In this document: piece by piece, positions 41,904 through 50,738 of the stretch
Layout of the letters: each line of letters opens with the position of its first letter
Position numbering within the stretch: the stretch's first letter is position 1
Source: Nocardia sp. SYP-A9097
GTDB lineage: Bacteria; Actinomycetota; Actinomycetes; Mycobacteriales; Mycobacteriaceae
Direction of reading: 5' to 3'
Assembly: GCF_009649815.1 (NCBI RefSeq)
Contig: NZ_WJIC01000004.1
Location: 186,001 to 250,000 of the forward strand
Length of the DNA: 64,000 nucleotides
Notes under the pieces: model-generated
Database searches by the model: none
What the model was told of the DNA's origin: nothing
What the model saw: only the letters and a program-made list of their open reading frames with translations
Translations under genes and position numbers: made by a program

Positions 41904-42070
41904 GTCTCAGTGTCTGCCACCCGGTAGGCATTTCGGGGTCCGACGCACCGGTGCCCAGCTGATGAATACGACTGGTCGGTTGGTTATTTTCTGATGACAT
42001 GGCCGAGACGCATTCGGGCGGAATGCTTTTGCCGCGATATTGTGCAGTTGTGTGGGCGGGCGGACAAGAT

Positions 42071-42736
42071 ATGCGAGTGCGGACGAAATTCTCCATCGAG
42101 CTCATGGCGTTGACCGATGAGCTGGCGAATATGGCTCGGTTGACTCATGAGTCGGCCGAGCGTGCCTCGGTGGCGCTGATAGGTAGCGATCTCACCGCCG
42201 CCTACGAGGTCTTCGCGCTCGAGGAGCAGGTGCAGATCGAGCACGCCAAGTGCGAGGACCGGTCGGTCCTACTGCTGGCCCTGGAGGCTCCGGTGGCGCG
42301 CGACCTGCGCCACGTGGTGACCGCCATGCAGATAGCCGACGATCTACTCGGCATTGCCGGAGCGCTGAGCCGGGTCGCCGATGTGGTGGTGCGCCGCTAT
42401 CCGAAGCCGGTTGCGGTGCAGCCGATCGCCGAGATGCTGGCGGAGATCTCCACGGCGGTAAGCGATCTGGTGGACATCGTGGTGAGAGTCATTGCCGCAC
42501 AGAGCCCGCCGCGCGATCAGGTGCTGGTGCACCGCGATGAGCGGCTGGACCGATTGCGGGTGCAGGCCGCCGAGGCCGCCGCCGACTCGGGTTGGCCGCA
42601 CGGTTCGGCCATGGCCATCGATATCGCCATGATGGCGCATCACTTCGGGCACTGCGTGGATCACTCGGTGCGGATCGGCCAGCTCATTCGCTTCTTCCAC
42701 AGCGGGATTCCGCTGTACGCACAAGTGGAGGGGTAA
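42071..42736 (+). CDS. PhoU-domain protein
   Basis: 221-aa all-helical protein with two PhoU repeats (MRVRTKFSIELMALTDELAN; EDRSVLLLALEAPVARDLRH; ITAxMQI-type VVTAMQIADDLLGIAGALSR; AMAIDIAMMAHHFGHCVDHS). The acidic metal-binding motifs are only partly kept. The start is the ATG at 42071, where homology to PhoU begins. No pst or pho genes are next to it, so it is a stand-alone, probably regulatory, copy related to phosphate signalling. Confidence 0.85.
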   Translation: MRVRTKFSIELMALTDELANMARLTHESAERASVALIGSDLTAAYEVFALEEQVQIEHAKCEDRSVLLLALEAPVARDLRHVVTAMQIADDLLGIAGALSRVADVVVRRYPKPVAVQPIAEMLAEISTAVSDLVDIVVRVIAAQSPPRDQVLVHRDERLDRLRVQAAEAAADSGWPHGSAMAIDIAMMAHHFGHCVDHSVRIGQLIRFFHSGIPLYAQVEG

Positions 42737-42870
42737 CCGCCTCATAGCGGGGGTGTCCGGTCAGGGGCCGGATCGGTAGGGGTACGCTGCCCGAATTGCT
42801 TCATGGCGAGGTCTTTTCGAGTAGCACCGCACCTTTTACGGACACCCGAAATCCGACAAGGGCCCCAAAC

Positions 42871-45426
42871 ATGACGAATACCATCACCAAGCCGCGGGTT
42901 ATCCCGGCGGCTTCGGATTCCGGTGAGAGACAGGCACTGTCGCACCGGCAGATTATGACCATTTTGTCCGGTCTGCTATTGGGCGTGTTTCTCGCTGCCC
43001 TGGATCAGAACATTGTCAGCGTGGCGATCGTGCGCATCGCCAACAGCCTGCACGGGTTCGATCAGCAGGCGTGGGCCACCACCGCGTACCTCATCACCGC
43101 GACTATCAGCACCCCGCTGTACGGCAAGCTCGCCGACATCTACGGCCGAAAACCCTGCTACCTCATAGCCATCGGGGTATTCGTCATCGGCTCTGTGGCG
43201 TGTACCTTCGCCACCACCATGTACCAGCTCGCGGGATTCCGTGCGCTGCAAGGTGTTGGCGCGGGCGGGCTCATGTCGCTGGCCTTCACGATTATCGGCG
43301 ATATCGTACCGCCGCGTGAAAGGGTGCGCTACCAGGGCTATTTCATGATGGTCTTCGGTATCGCCACGGTGCTCGGCCCCGTGCTGGGCGGCTTCTTCTC
43401 CAATGCCGATCACCTGCTCGGCCTGGAGGGCTGGCGCTGGGTGTTCCTGGTCAATGTCCCCGTCGGCGTGCTCGCCATGCTGGTCGTGGCCCGGGTCCTC
43501 GACGTGCCGTTCCCGCGTCAGCGCATTCGCACCGACTGGCTGGGCGCGATAACTCTCACCGCCGCCACCGTACCGCTGCTCATCATCGCCCAGCAGGGCC
43601 GGGACTGGGGCTGGCGTTCGGATCGCGCGCTGCTCTGCTACGCCATTGCCGCCGGCGGGTTCGTGCTCTTCCTGATCGTCGAATTCCTGATGAAGGATGC
43701 CGCGCTGATTCCCTTGCGGCTTTTCCGAAGTGGCACCTTCAGTCTTGCCATCATCGGCGGATTCATTGTGGGCGTAGCCATGTTCGGCGCGATCGTCCTG
43801 GTACCGCTGTATTTCCAAGTCGTGCGCGGTTATTCGCCGACCCGCGCAGGATTGTTCATGCTGCCATTGGTGGTCGGCATCATGATCGGCGCGCAACTGG
43901 CCGGACTGGTCACTAAGTTCACCGGCCGCTACAAGGCGCTCCCGATCCTGGGTTCCCTGATAATCGCGCTGGGCTCGGTGCTTTTCGCCCGCGTGCACTA
44001 CGACACCGCGCTGTGGCAGCCGCTGGTGTGCTGCGGCATCATCGGCTTCGGCCTCGGCGGCTGTATGCAGACACTCGTCATCGCGGCTCAAAACGCCGGT
44101 CCGCGTGCGGATATGGGCGTCTCGACCGCGTCGGCCACGTTCTTCCGCCAGATGGGCGGCACGCTCGGCGTGGCCATCTTCCTGACCATCCTGTTCAACC
44201 TGCTGCCCAAACGGATCCTGCACGCCTTCGGCGGTGAACTCCCGCCCGGCTTCGACGCCGGGCAGCTGGGCCGAATCCAGAGCAATACCACCGGAATAGC
44301 CGCGCTGCCGGACGAGTTGCGGGTGCCGATCCTGGTCGGCTTCACCGACTCCATGGCCGTAGTGTTCTACGTCGCCGCGGCGGTGGCGGTGCTGGCCGCG
44401 TTGGTGCTCATGTTCATGAAAGAGATTCCGCTACAAGAGAGTCCGGTGGCGGTGGTCGCTGACGAGGTGGTCGGCGAGCACGACTCCGACCTCGACCTCG
44501 ACCTCGGCTCCGATTCCGACCTCGGCTCCGAGCACGGCTCCGATTCCGACCTCGACCGGGACTCCGGCTCCGATCCCGACTTCGACTCCGATCCGGAGCC
44601 CGAGGAGAAGCTCCGAATCGTGGAGCCCACCGGAATCGCCATAGCCGGCTGCGTACACCGCGAAGACGGCAATCCGATCCCCGACGCAGTCCTGACCCTG
44701 ATCAACCAACGCGGACACCAGGTTTCCCGCGCCCTAGGCGATCCCGACGGCTCCTACACAATCGGCGCACCCCGTGCCGGCAGCTACGTACTCATAGTCT
44801 CCGCACACGCCTATCAGCCTGCGGCCGTAACCATTACGGTCGCCCGCCGCCCCCACCAACTCGATATCGCACTGATCGGCTCCGGCGAGGTATCCGGCAC
44901 AGTCCGCTCCGCAGGCCGATCAACCCCCCTCCCCGACGTAACCATCACCCTCACCGACCCCCACGGCGACGTAATCGCCTCCACCACAACAACCTCCGAC
45001 GGCACTTACATCTGCCGAGGCGTCCTACCCGGCACCTACACCCTGGTAGCCGTAGCCGACCACATGCGCCCCACCGCAACAACTCTCACAGTCCCCGAAA
45101 CCGGAATGCTCCGCCAAGACATAGAACTCCTCCCTCGCGCAGTCCTCGCAGGCTCAGCCAGCACCGACGCCGGCCAGGCAGTCCCCGACGCCCAAATAAC
45201 CGTCCTGGACGAAGCAGGCGACCTGATAGCGGTAACCCGCACCGACGACACCGGCCACTACATAGTCCCCGACCTGGCAGACGGCCGCTACACAGTAATG
45301 GCCCGCGGCTACCCCCCAGCCTTCAGCCGAGTCACGGTTGTCGACGGCGAGGTGGCGCACGATGTGATGCTCGGCTACGAACGTGACCGCGTCGATTCCG
45401 TTGCGGCATCCGCCGATTGGATGTAA
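42871..45426 (+). CDS. DHA2-type MFS transporter with acidic linker and three Ig-like (CarboxypepD_reg) repeats
   Basis: 851-aa protein. Residues 25-530 are a 14-TM DHA2 drug exporter (LGVFLAALDQNIVSVAIVRI, then GKLADIYGRKPCYLIAIGVF, then GVGAGGLMSLAFTIIGDIVP). Residues about 535-590 are a low-complexity Asp/Ser/Glu stretch built from repeated (G)SDSDLD units. From about 592 there are three tandem carboxypeptidase-regulatory-like beta-sandwich repeats (ITVxVxxRPH, DPDGSYTIGAPRAGSYVL; SDGTYICRGVLPGTYTLVAV; TGHYIVPDLADGRYTVMARG). Codon use in the tail shifts to many A-ending codons unlike the transporter part. The start is the ATG at 42871. Such tails are usual on surface proteins, not on MFS pumps. 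Confidence 0.88.
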   Translation: MTNTITKPRVIPAASDSGERQALSHRQIMTILSGLLLGVFLAALDQNIVSVAIVRIANSLHGFDQQAWATTAYLITATISTPLYGKLADIYGRKPCYLIAIGVFVIGSVACTFATTMYQLAGFRALQGVGAGGLMSLAFTIIGDIVPPRERVRYQGYFMMVFGIATVLGPVLGGFFSNADHLLGLEGWRWVFLVNVPVGVLAMLVVARVLDVPFPRQRIRTDWLGAITLTAATVPLLIIAQQGRDWGWRSDRALLCYAIAAGGFVLFLIVEFLMKDAALIPLRLFRSGTFSLAIIGGFIVGVAMFGAIVLVPLYFQVVRGYSPTRAGLFMLPLVVGIMIGAQLAGLVTKFTGRYKALPILGSLIIALGSVLFARVHYDTALWQPLVCCGIIGFGLGGCMQTLVIAAQNAGPRADMGVSTASATFFRQMGGTLGVAIFLTILFNLLPKRILHAFGGELPPGFDAGQLGRIQSNTTGIAALPDELRVPILVGFTDSMAVVFYVAAAVAVLAALVLMFMKEIPLQESPVAVVADEVVGEHDSDLDLDLGSDSDLGSEHGSDSDLDRDSGSDPDFDSDPEPEEKLRIVEPTGIAIAGCVHREDGNPIPDAVLTLINQRGHQVSRALGDPDGSYTIGAPRAGSYVLIVSAHAYQPAAVTITVARRPHQLDIALIGSGEVSGTVRSAGRSTPLPDVTITLTDPHGDVIASTTTTSDGTYICRGVLPGTYTLVAVADHMRPTATTLTVPETGMLRQDIELLPRAVLAGSASTDAGQAVPDAQITVLDEAGDLIAVTRTDDTGHYIVPDLADGRYTVMARGYPPAFSRVTVVDGEVAHDVMLGYERDRVDSVAASADWM
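44470..44613 (+). repeat. Low-complexity Asp/Ser-coding repeat
   Basis: Imperfect repeats of GACTCCGACCTCG-like units inside the MFS gene, encoding the acidic linker. Slippage-prone and likely variable in length between strains. Confidence 0.7.
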
Positions 45427-45876
45427 CGGCCGGGGCACTCGAGGCTCGTCGGGAGCAGTCATTCACGCGGAATTCGGTTGCGTGGACGGGATCTTCATCG
45501 TCGTGTACGTACAGCAGCCCATACGATCCCGGCGCGAGCTGACCAATCCTGCAGAACGTTTTGATCAGCTGATCGCCTTGGCTCCCACGATGATTCGGGT
45601 GCCCGCCCGTATGGATGTAGTAGGGGGTAGCGGCTCATCCGGCGGAAATCCGGTGGTAGGCATTCACTCGTCGAGCGGCGCTGCGGCCCCGCCGCTGAGA
45701 ATTTCGGCCGCGGCTGGGCCGGTGTGCGACACGACAGCTCCCGGCCGGGCGAGCGGTGCTCGTTGGTTCAGCTCTGGTTGTGATGGTTCGCCAGTTCTTC
45801 GGTGAATCGGCTCCGGAACCCACGATGAACGGCGTCAGTGCACTCACATCTGGCAGAGAACACTCCGGCCGAACAG
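45427..45876. other. 450-bp stretch without a recognised gene
   Basis: It lies between the MFS gene and the convergent DUF1254 gene. One plus-strand frame (45383-45805) contains a protein-like patch (VVYVQQPIRSRRELTNPAER, then FDQLIALAP), but it has no clear start and matches nothing I know. It could be a decayed fragment. Confidence 0.3.
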
Positions 45877-47271
45877 TCAGGACATCGGTTTCAGCTCCGG
45901 TGGTTGCCAGCGACCATCGGCGGCCTCGGGCTTTGGCGCGTAGAGCCGCATTGTCAGGCTGAAGGCACCGGAGACCGGAATCGGCAGCCAATTGCCCGGT
46001 GGCACTGCCGATCCGGGGTTCGCGTTCTGCACCGCGATCTCCACCGAGCCGTCCGGGCCGTGCACGGGCGGGATGGGATGGCCGACAACAAAGATGTCAG
46101 CGGGGTTATCCACCAGAAAATGGTCGGCGTCATAGGCCGTCAGCGACCAGAAGGCATTGACCGGCGGTAGCCCGCCCGGCTCGAATCGGAGGCGGAATCG
46201 GCGCGGCGTGCCATTGTCGTCGGCGATCCCCTCGTAGGTCGGATACAGCACATCTCGAGGCAGATTCGTACCCAAGCCTTTCAAGGCGGCAGTCGCCCGA
46301 AGCCGATAATTTGTGCCGAAGAACCCCAAGTTGCCGTAGAAGTGCCAGCCGTTCACGGTGCGCTCGGCCGGGTCGACATAGGAGCGCATGGCCTTGCGGG
46401 CCGCCGCAGCAGCGGTATCCAAATCCGTCAGGCGCAGCGAATCCACGTTGCCGCCGGGCTTGATCCCGATAGTGGCGAAGCGCTTCATGGCCGGCGCGTC
46501 CGCTGCGGCAGGCGCGTCGATCGCCATGAGCTCGCAGAGCCGGTCGAAGAATCTGCGGGCATCGAGGGCTATCACATCCACCGTGGGCGTGTTGCTGAGA
46601 GTCGCGGAGGTGAGCGGCAACCCCGGTGTGGGCGCGGCCGGATCGGCCAGCCAGGTGTGCAGCGGGGCCAGCCGCATACGCTCCTGAATGGCGTGCACGG
46701 CAGGCAGATCCGCGGGACCGTTGATCTCGATGCGGCTGAACAACGCCGCGGCCTGCGTGGGCATCGGCAGATGAGTGAGACCGGCGGGTACCGTACCCGA
46801 CCACTTCGGACCGCTGATCAGATAGGTGAAGGGCGGTTCGGCGTGGCCGGTACCCGAATGCGAGCTGCTGGGGTCGTGCAGGGTATTGGTCCAGGCGTCC
46901 AGCACCTGAAGCACCCAGTAGCGGCCGGGATCCATCGGGGGCACCTGCAGCACCATGGGCTCGGTGGCCAGGTCCAGCCACGCCAGCGAGTAGAGCGTGT
47001 CCACGCTGCCCTTGGGCAGGAGGCGATTCGCAGCCGAGACCAGGGTTTCGCTGTGCAGGAACCGGTTGACGGGACCACTGGCATCCGCGATGGCTTGCAG
47101 CAATACGAGCGGATATCCGAAAACATATGCGTCGGCGGCGATAGCGACCACATCGGTGTTCGATAATGTCGGCGTGGTGGAAGACCCGGAATCCCGGCTG
47201 CACGCGGCCAAGGAGAGCCCGGCGGCTGTGGCCAATCCGAGCATGGCGCGACGACTTATGGCGTGGTCCAT
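45877..47271 (-). CDS. DUF1254/DUF1214 domain lipoprotein
   Basis: 464-aa exported protein. The N-terminus has a twin-arginine and a lipobox (ISRRAMLGLATAAGLSLAAC), so it is probably a Tat-exported lipoprotein. The DUF1254 part includes ADAYVFGYPLVLLQ and VDTLYSLAWLDLATEPMVLQ. The DUF1214 part includes GWHFYGNLGFFGTNYRLRAT, PVNAFWSLTAYDADHFLVDN and a late GSAVPPGNWLPIP. Typical full length. The ATG at 47269-47271 is preferred over a TTG at 47280. No pathway is known for the family. The upstream neighbour is an IS982 remnant. Confidence 0.9.
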   Translation of the reverse strand: MDHAISRRAMLGLATAAGLSLAACSRDSGSSTTPTLSNTDVVAIAADAYVFGYPLVLLQAIADASGPVNRFLHSETLVSAANRLLPKGSVDTLYSLAWLDLATEPMVLQVPPMDPGRYWVLQVLDAWTNTLHDPSSSHSGTGHAEPPFTYLISGPKWSGTVPAGLTHLPMPTQAAALFSRIEINGPADLPAVHAIQERMRLAPLHTWLADPAAPTPGLPLTSATLSNTPTVDVIALDARRFFDRLCELMAIDAPAAADAPAMKRFATIGIKPGGNVDSLRLTDLDTAAAAARKAMRSYVDPAERTVNGWHFYGNLGFFGTNYRLRATAALKGLGTNLPRDVLYPTYEGIADDNGTPRRFRLRFEPGGLPPVNAFWSLTAYDADHFLVDNPADIFVVGHPIPPVHGPDGSVEIAVQNANPGSAVPPGNWLPIPVSGAFSLTMRLYAPKPEAADGRWQPPELKPMS

Positions 47272-47369
47272 TATGTCCAAAACGTATCAAAAAAAGTGCC
47301 TGAACAGGTCTTGGCGCGAAGTTCATCGCCAATTCATTCCCCGACCTCACGACAATCTCAGTCGGGCGT

Positions 47370-48111
47370 GGTGGATCTGACGGTCGGCTTGATTCGCCCG
47401 GACACCAAGCGCATTCGCGTCATCTGCGAGGACCCCAGGCGCGGCGACAGCTCACTGCATACGGTGCGTTCGGACCGGGTCAGTTACGACGGGGCGCTGT
47501 CACCGCCGCGCAACGCGCTCGGTCTGGTCAAGCGGATCATCCGAATGTTGGCCTGTTCCAGCGATTTCTGGCTCCACGACTGCTGGATCGTCGACTCCAC
47601 CCCGGTGCCGTGCGGGATGTCGCGGCCGACGGTGAAGCGCTCGGACCTGGCCGGGTGGGCCGGATACGGTTACTGCGCCTCGCATTCGCGCTTCTACTGG
47701 GGGTTGAAGCTGTATCTGGTGTGTACTCCGACCGGCATGCCGATCCTGTGGGCTCTCGCCGACCCGAAAATCGGTGAGCGCGAGGTCCTTTCGGCCATGC
47801 TCGAGGTCGAGGCCGGCGTCGTTGCCGAGCACGACGGGATCTTGCTGGTCTGCGACGAGGGCTTCGCGGGCCGGGAGTTCGAAACGCTGATCGGTGAGTA
47901 CGGGATCACGATGCTGCACCCGTCACGCGAGCATGAGAAAATGCGGTTCGGTGAGCCGCTGTTGAAGAAGGTGCGGCAGCTGATCGAGTCGGTCAACGAC
48001 ACGTTGAAAGGCCAGCTCGACCTGGAAAACCACGGTGGACGCAGCTTTCAGGGCGTCGCGATCCGCGGCGCCCAGCGGGTGCTGGCGATGGCCGCCGCGA
48101 TCTGGTTGTAG
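47370..48111 (+). pseudogene. IS982-family transposase remnant
   Basis: An open frame encodes the catalytic part of an IS982-type DDE transposase: DCWIVDSTPVPCGMSRPTVK, RSDLAGWAGYGYCASHSRFY, WGLKLYLVCTPTGMPILWAL, VCDEGFAGREFETLI and ESVNDTLKGQLDLENHGG. The N-terminal 80 or so residues that normally precede it (RTGRPPRL... region) are absent or degraded before about 47480, and no intact terminal inverted repeats were found. It is probably inactive. It sits at the left edge of the eroded accessory stretch, 99 bases beyond the DUF1254 start codon. Confidence 0.75.
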
Positions 48112-48488
48112 ATCGCCTACGACCACTGACCAGGGTTCGGACTTACTCGTCTAGCGTCGGTGTCCGACAACGAGATCAGCGACGCGCTCGAAGCCCTGTG
48201 GGGTGATTCGGCGGTAGCGCGAATCGACCTGGCGTTTGCTGCCCCGACCAACCTCGATGTGGTCGGTACCGCGCATAGCTTTCCGAGTCGACCCACCGCC
48301 AGCCGGTCAAAACGCCTGGTCGCCATTCGAGTTACCGCACATAGTGGGGCTGCTATGTGCGGTAGGCGTCGTCGCAACCTACGCCTGCCCGCATTGCGAA
48401 GTCAGTCAGCATTCCTGCGGCGGCCGCGGAGAAGCTGACCGAAACGGTCCGGATCCTGAAGCGATCGAAGCAGCGAGAGTTCAACGTC
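48112..48488. other. 377-bp stretch with a 12-bp hairpin
   Basis: It follows the transposase remnant. It contains a perfect inverted repeat, 48333-48344 with 48353-48364 (8-nt loop), that may be a terminator or element end. A short frame at 48160-48438 starts VSDNEISDALEALWGDSAVA, but I cannot support it as a gene. Confidence 0.4.
48333..48364. repeat. Perfect 12-bp hairpin
   Basis: Arms TACCGCACATAG and CTATGTGCGGTA with loop TGGGGCTG. It lies downstream of the IS982 remnant, and its arms resemble the CCGCATAGTG at 51938-51955 downstream of another TetR gene. Confidence 0.55.
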
Positions 48489-49100
48489 ATGACTGGTCCG
48501 ATCGTCACCGTAAGCAAGTTCCCAGACGATCCGAACGTCTACGCGACGATCAAGAAGATCCGAGGTGGCCACCCCTGCAATGTCACTGCCTTCCTCCCTC
48601 GCATCCCTCTAAAGAACGATCGATTCCTCGACATCGCGAGCGCAGCCGATATCGGTCGGGCGACCCTGTATCGGTACTTCCCCAGCCGCGACGTATTGGT
48701 CGCCGCGATGGGCGACGCCGTACTCGAAGACCTCAGCTCGAGACTCATCGAAGCCGATCTGGACTCTGTTCCGGTCCCCGAAGCGCTCGCGCGGGTCAGC
48801 AGGGCCTTCATTGGAAATGGCAAGTACGTGGCGTTGATCCGAGGCGCGGATGACGCATGCCTGAACTCGGAGGAGATGGATCGCCGCGTCACCAAGCCGA
48901 TCCGCGACCTGCTTCAACGAGGTATTGATACCGGGGTACTCCGCGACGATCTGTCGGTCGACGTACTGGTGACGCTATCCGGCGCACTGCTGCGGGCAGG
49001 CATCGATTTGACGGCAACCATCGGCGCAGAGCGGGCAGGTGCCACCATCACCTCCCTCTTCCTCGACGGCACCAGGTCATCCCGCACACCGGAAGCCTGA
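48489..49100 (+). CDS. TetR-family regulator with atypical N-terminus
   Basis: 203-aa protein. The second half of the TetR helix-turn-helix is clear (ASAADIGRATLYRYFPSRDV) and the rest is a standard ligand-binding domain (LEDLSSRLIEADLDSVPVPE, then VTLSGALLRAGIDLTATIGA). The first HTH helix, usually with an ILDAAxxLF-type sequence, is replaced by poorly matching residues (KIRGGHPCNVTAFLPRIP). The 5' end may therefore be mutated or swapped, and DNA binding may be impaired. No nearby target is obvious. Start ATG at 48489, with no strong ribosome site. Confidence 0.65.
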   Translation: MTGPIVTVSKFPDDPNVYATIKKIRGGHPCNVTAFLPRIPLKNDRFLDIASAADIGRATLYRYFPSRDVLVAAMGDAVLEDLSSRLIEADLDSVPVPEALARVSRAFIGNGKYVALIRGADDACLNSEEMDRRVTKPIRDLLQRGIDTGVLRDDLSVDVLVTLSGALLRAGIDLTATIGAERAGATITSLFLDGTRSSRTPEA

Positions 49101-49417
49101 CCAACGATCCGGGTTTGTCGAATCGCCCCCGGTACGGCATCGGCGATCTCCTCACCTGACCGAGCGAGAACCTCCACCCAGACTCGACATCGTCCGGCGC
49201 CGTCAAACGTCCTACACTCCCGCATACGTCGCTGACCGAACCGGCCAGCGCAGGCAACGGAAGATCAACGGGCAGAGTGCCATACGGCCGCCGCAGTGCA
49301 CGCTATTGCCGACGAGCAGGTCCAGCCGACTCAATGTCGTTCAGCGCACCTGTCTGATCTTTGACACACTGACCTGCTGATCGAGTTTTGTGTCAGGGCG
49401 TGGGGAAGGGATCGAGG
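49101..49417. other. 317-bp intergenic region with repeat copy A and a possible promoter
   Basis: It holds copy A of the dispersed intergenic repeat (49206-49312). It also has TTGACA at 49361-49366 and a 7-bp inverted repeat TGACACA/TGTGTCA (49362-49368 and 49389-49395) just before the ComB-like gene, suggesting its promoter and a control site. Confidence 0.4.
49206..49312 (+). repeat. Dispersed intergenic repeat, copy A
   Basis: About 107 nt. It shares GCTGACC, CCAG and CGGAAGATCAACGGG with copies at 50201 and 52449, and ends CGCTATTGCC. It is the most diverged copy. It follows the 3' end of a TetR gene. Confidence 0.55.
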
Positions 49418-50185
49418 ATGTCCGAGTTTCCGGATTGGTCAAGGCAATTGGGATCGGGTATCCGATTCGATTGGGGATTGGCGGGCGCACAGGCGCTCGG
49501 TCCGCAGAGCGCAGCTGTCGTGGTGGTGGACGTATTGTCGTTCACGACAGCGGTTTCGGTCGCGGTCGACGCCGGGACCCGGGTCTTGCCGTATCGGTGG
49601 CGCGATGGCAACGCTGCGGAATTCGCCGCCGAGCAGGACGCGGAGTTAGCAGTCGGTCGCACGGCTGTCTCGCAACAGCAGCCTTGGTCGCTGTCTCCCG
49701 CCGCACTGCGCCGCGCGACCGCTCCCGCGCGCCTGGTGCTGTCCTCACCGAACGGATCCGCGATTTCCGCCGCTGTGACTGGAATTCCGGTGATCGCGGC
49801 GTGCCTTCGTAACGCCTCGGCGGTCGCCGACTGGATTGCTGGACAGGGCTGGGGAACCGAGCGGAAACCCGTTGCGGTAATCGCTGCCGGTGAACACTGG
49901 CCCGGCAGTGGTGCTATACGGCCCGCGGTCGAGGACTGGCTCGGTGCCGCCGCGGTCATTGCCGCGCTCGCCGAACGTGCCACCGGTCCACTGTCTCCGG
50001 AGGCATCGGTCGCTAAGGCCAGCTACGACGGTATCGATGACGTCCGTGCGTTGATCCACAATTGCGCGTCCGGTCGAGAACTTGCTGCGATCGGATTCAG
50101 CGATGATGTCGCCATCGCGACCGAAATCGAAACCAGCAAGGCTGTGCCGATATTGGTCGATGGAGCCTTCACCCACGCATCGTGA
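49418..50185 (+). CDS. 2-phosphosulfolactate phosphatase (ComB) family protein
   Basis: 255-aa protein of the ComB fold. VVVVDVLSFTTAVSVAVDAG near residues 35-54 matches the family DVLRATTT block. LVLSSPNGSAIS corresponds to the S/PNG motif, and VIAAGEHWPGSGAIRPAVED to the conserved catalytic loop. True ComB acts in coenzyme M synthesis; actinobacteria lack that pathway, so the substrate here is another phosphoester. Start ATG at 49418, with a G-rich ribosome site. It stands alone between two intergenic repeat copies. Confidence 0.8.
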   Translation: MSEFPDWSRQLGSGIRFDWGLAGAQALGPQSAAVVVVDVLSFTTAVSVAVDAGTRVLPYRWRDGNAAEFAAEQDAELAVGRTAVSQQQPWSLSPAALRRATAPARLVLSSPNGSAISAAVTGIPVIAACLRNASAVADWIAGQGWGTERKPVAVIAAGEHWPGSGAIRPAVEDWLGAAAVIAALAERATGPLSPEASVAKASYDGIDDVRALIHNCASGRELAAIGFSDDVAIATEIETSKAVPILVDGAFTHAS

Positions 50186-50200
50186 AAAGGCACTTGCACA

Positions 50201-50314
50201 TCCGCTCATGCCGCGTACCGCGCTGTTCGGAATGGCCAGAGCGCCGCTGCGGAAGATCAACGGGCCCCGGTCATCTGGCCCTGGCCGAACGCACGCTACT
50301 GCCGAATATCGTGC
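50201..50314 (+). repeat. Dispersed intergenic repeat, copy B
   Basis: About 114 nt starting TCCGCTCATGCCGC, containing GCGGAAGATCAACGGGCC and ending CTGCCGAATATCGTGC. It begins 15 bases after the ComB-like stop. It is closest to copy C. Confidence 0.6.
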
Positions 50315-50336
50315 ATTGTTGGGGAGTTGTGGACGG

Positions 50337-50738
50337 CTATCGGTGCGTCGGGTGGCCCGGCTTGATCCAGGTCAGCAGTGCGGCGAAGGCGAGGGGTGCG
50401 GCCGTCTGGTAGCCGATCCACAGCTCGCCGGCCGCGGGGTTGGCTTGTTCTGCGAGCAGCAGGGCTGCCGCCGTCACCGCGATCCAGCCGGTGTCGTAGG
50501 CCACCATCAGGCGCAGGTAGGTGCTCACCGGTCGGCTGCGGAGGTATCCGAGTTCGAAGCCGCCGCCGAGGAAAAGTGAGAGCCCGCAGGCGATCAACAG
50601 CCAGGGCTCTACCCCGAGCTGATGACCCAGTCGTCGGGCTCCGAGGGTGTACGCGCCCGCGAGCAGCACTTTGACTGCGCCGTCGGCGATGATTCCCAGG
50701 GTTCGTCCGGTGACCGGCATGGCCCGTGCGCGAGTCAT
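50337..50738 (-). CDS. Small membrane protein, hypothetical
   Basis: 133-aa protein with four predicted TM segments (LGIIADGAVKVLLAGAYTLG, then EPWLLIACGLSLFLGGGFEL, then DTGWIAVTAAALLLAE, then YQTAAPLAFAALLTWI). It starts at the ATG at 50736-50738, overlapping the stop of the upstream DUF1772-like gene (ATGA). It is therefore the second gene of an operon controlled from the TetR divergon at 51251-51333. Family not recognised; it resembles other small integral proteins paired with DUF1772 proteins. Confidence 0.7.
   Translation of the reverse strand: MTRARAMPVTGRTLGIIADGAVKVLLAGAYTLGARRLGHQLGVEPWLLIACGLSLFLGGGFELGYLRSRPVSTYLRLMVAYDTGWIAVTAAALLLAEQANPAAGELWIGYQTAAPLAFAALLTWIKPGHPTHR

Noticed and set aside
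44470..44613. CRISPR-like short repeats
   Set aside because: The repeats are in frame inside the MFS gene and encode an Asp/Ser linker; unit length and spacing are irregular.
47263..48111. Intact IS982 transposase
   Set aside because: The N-terminal region does not match the family and no terminal inverted repeats were found.
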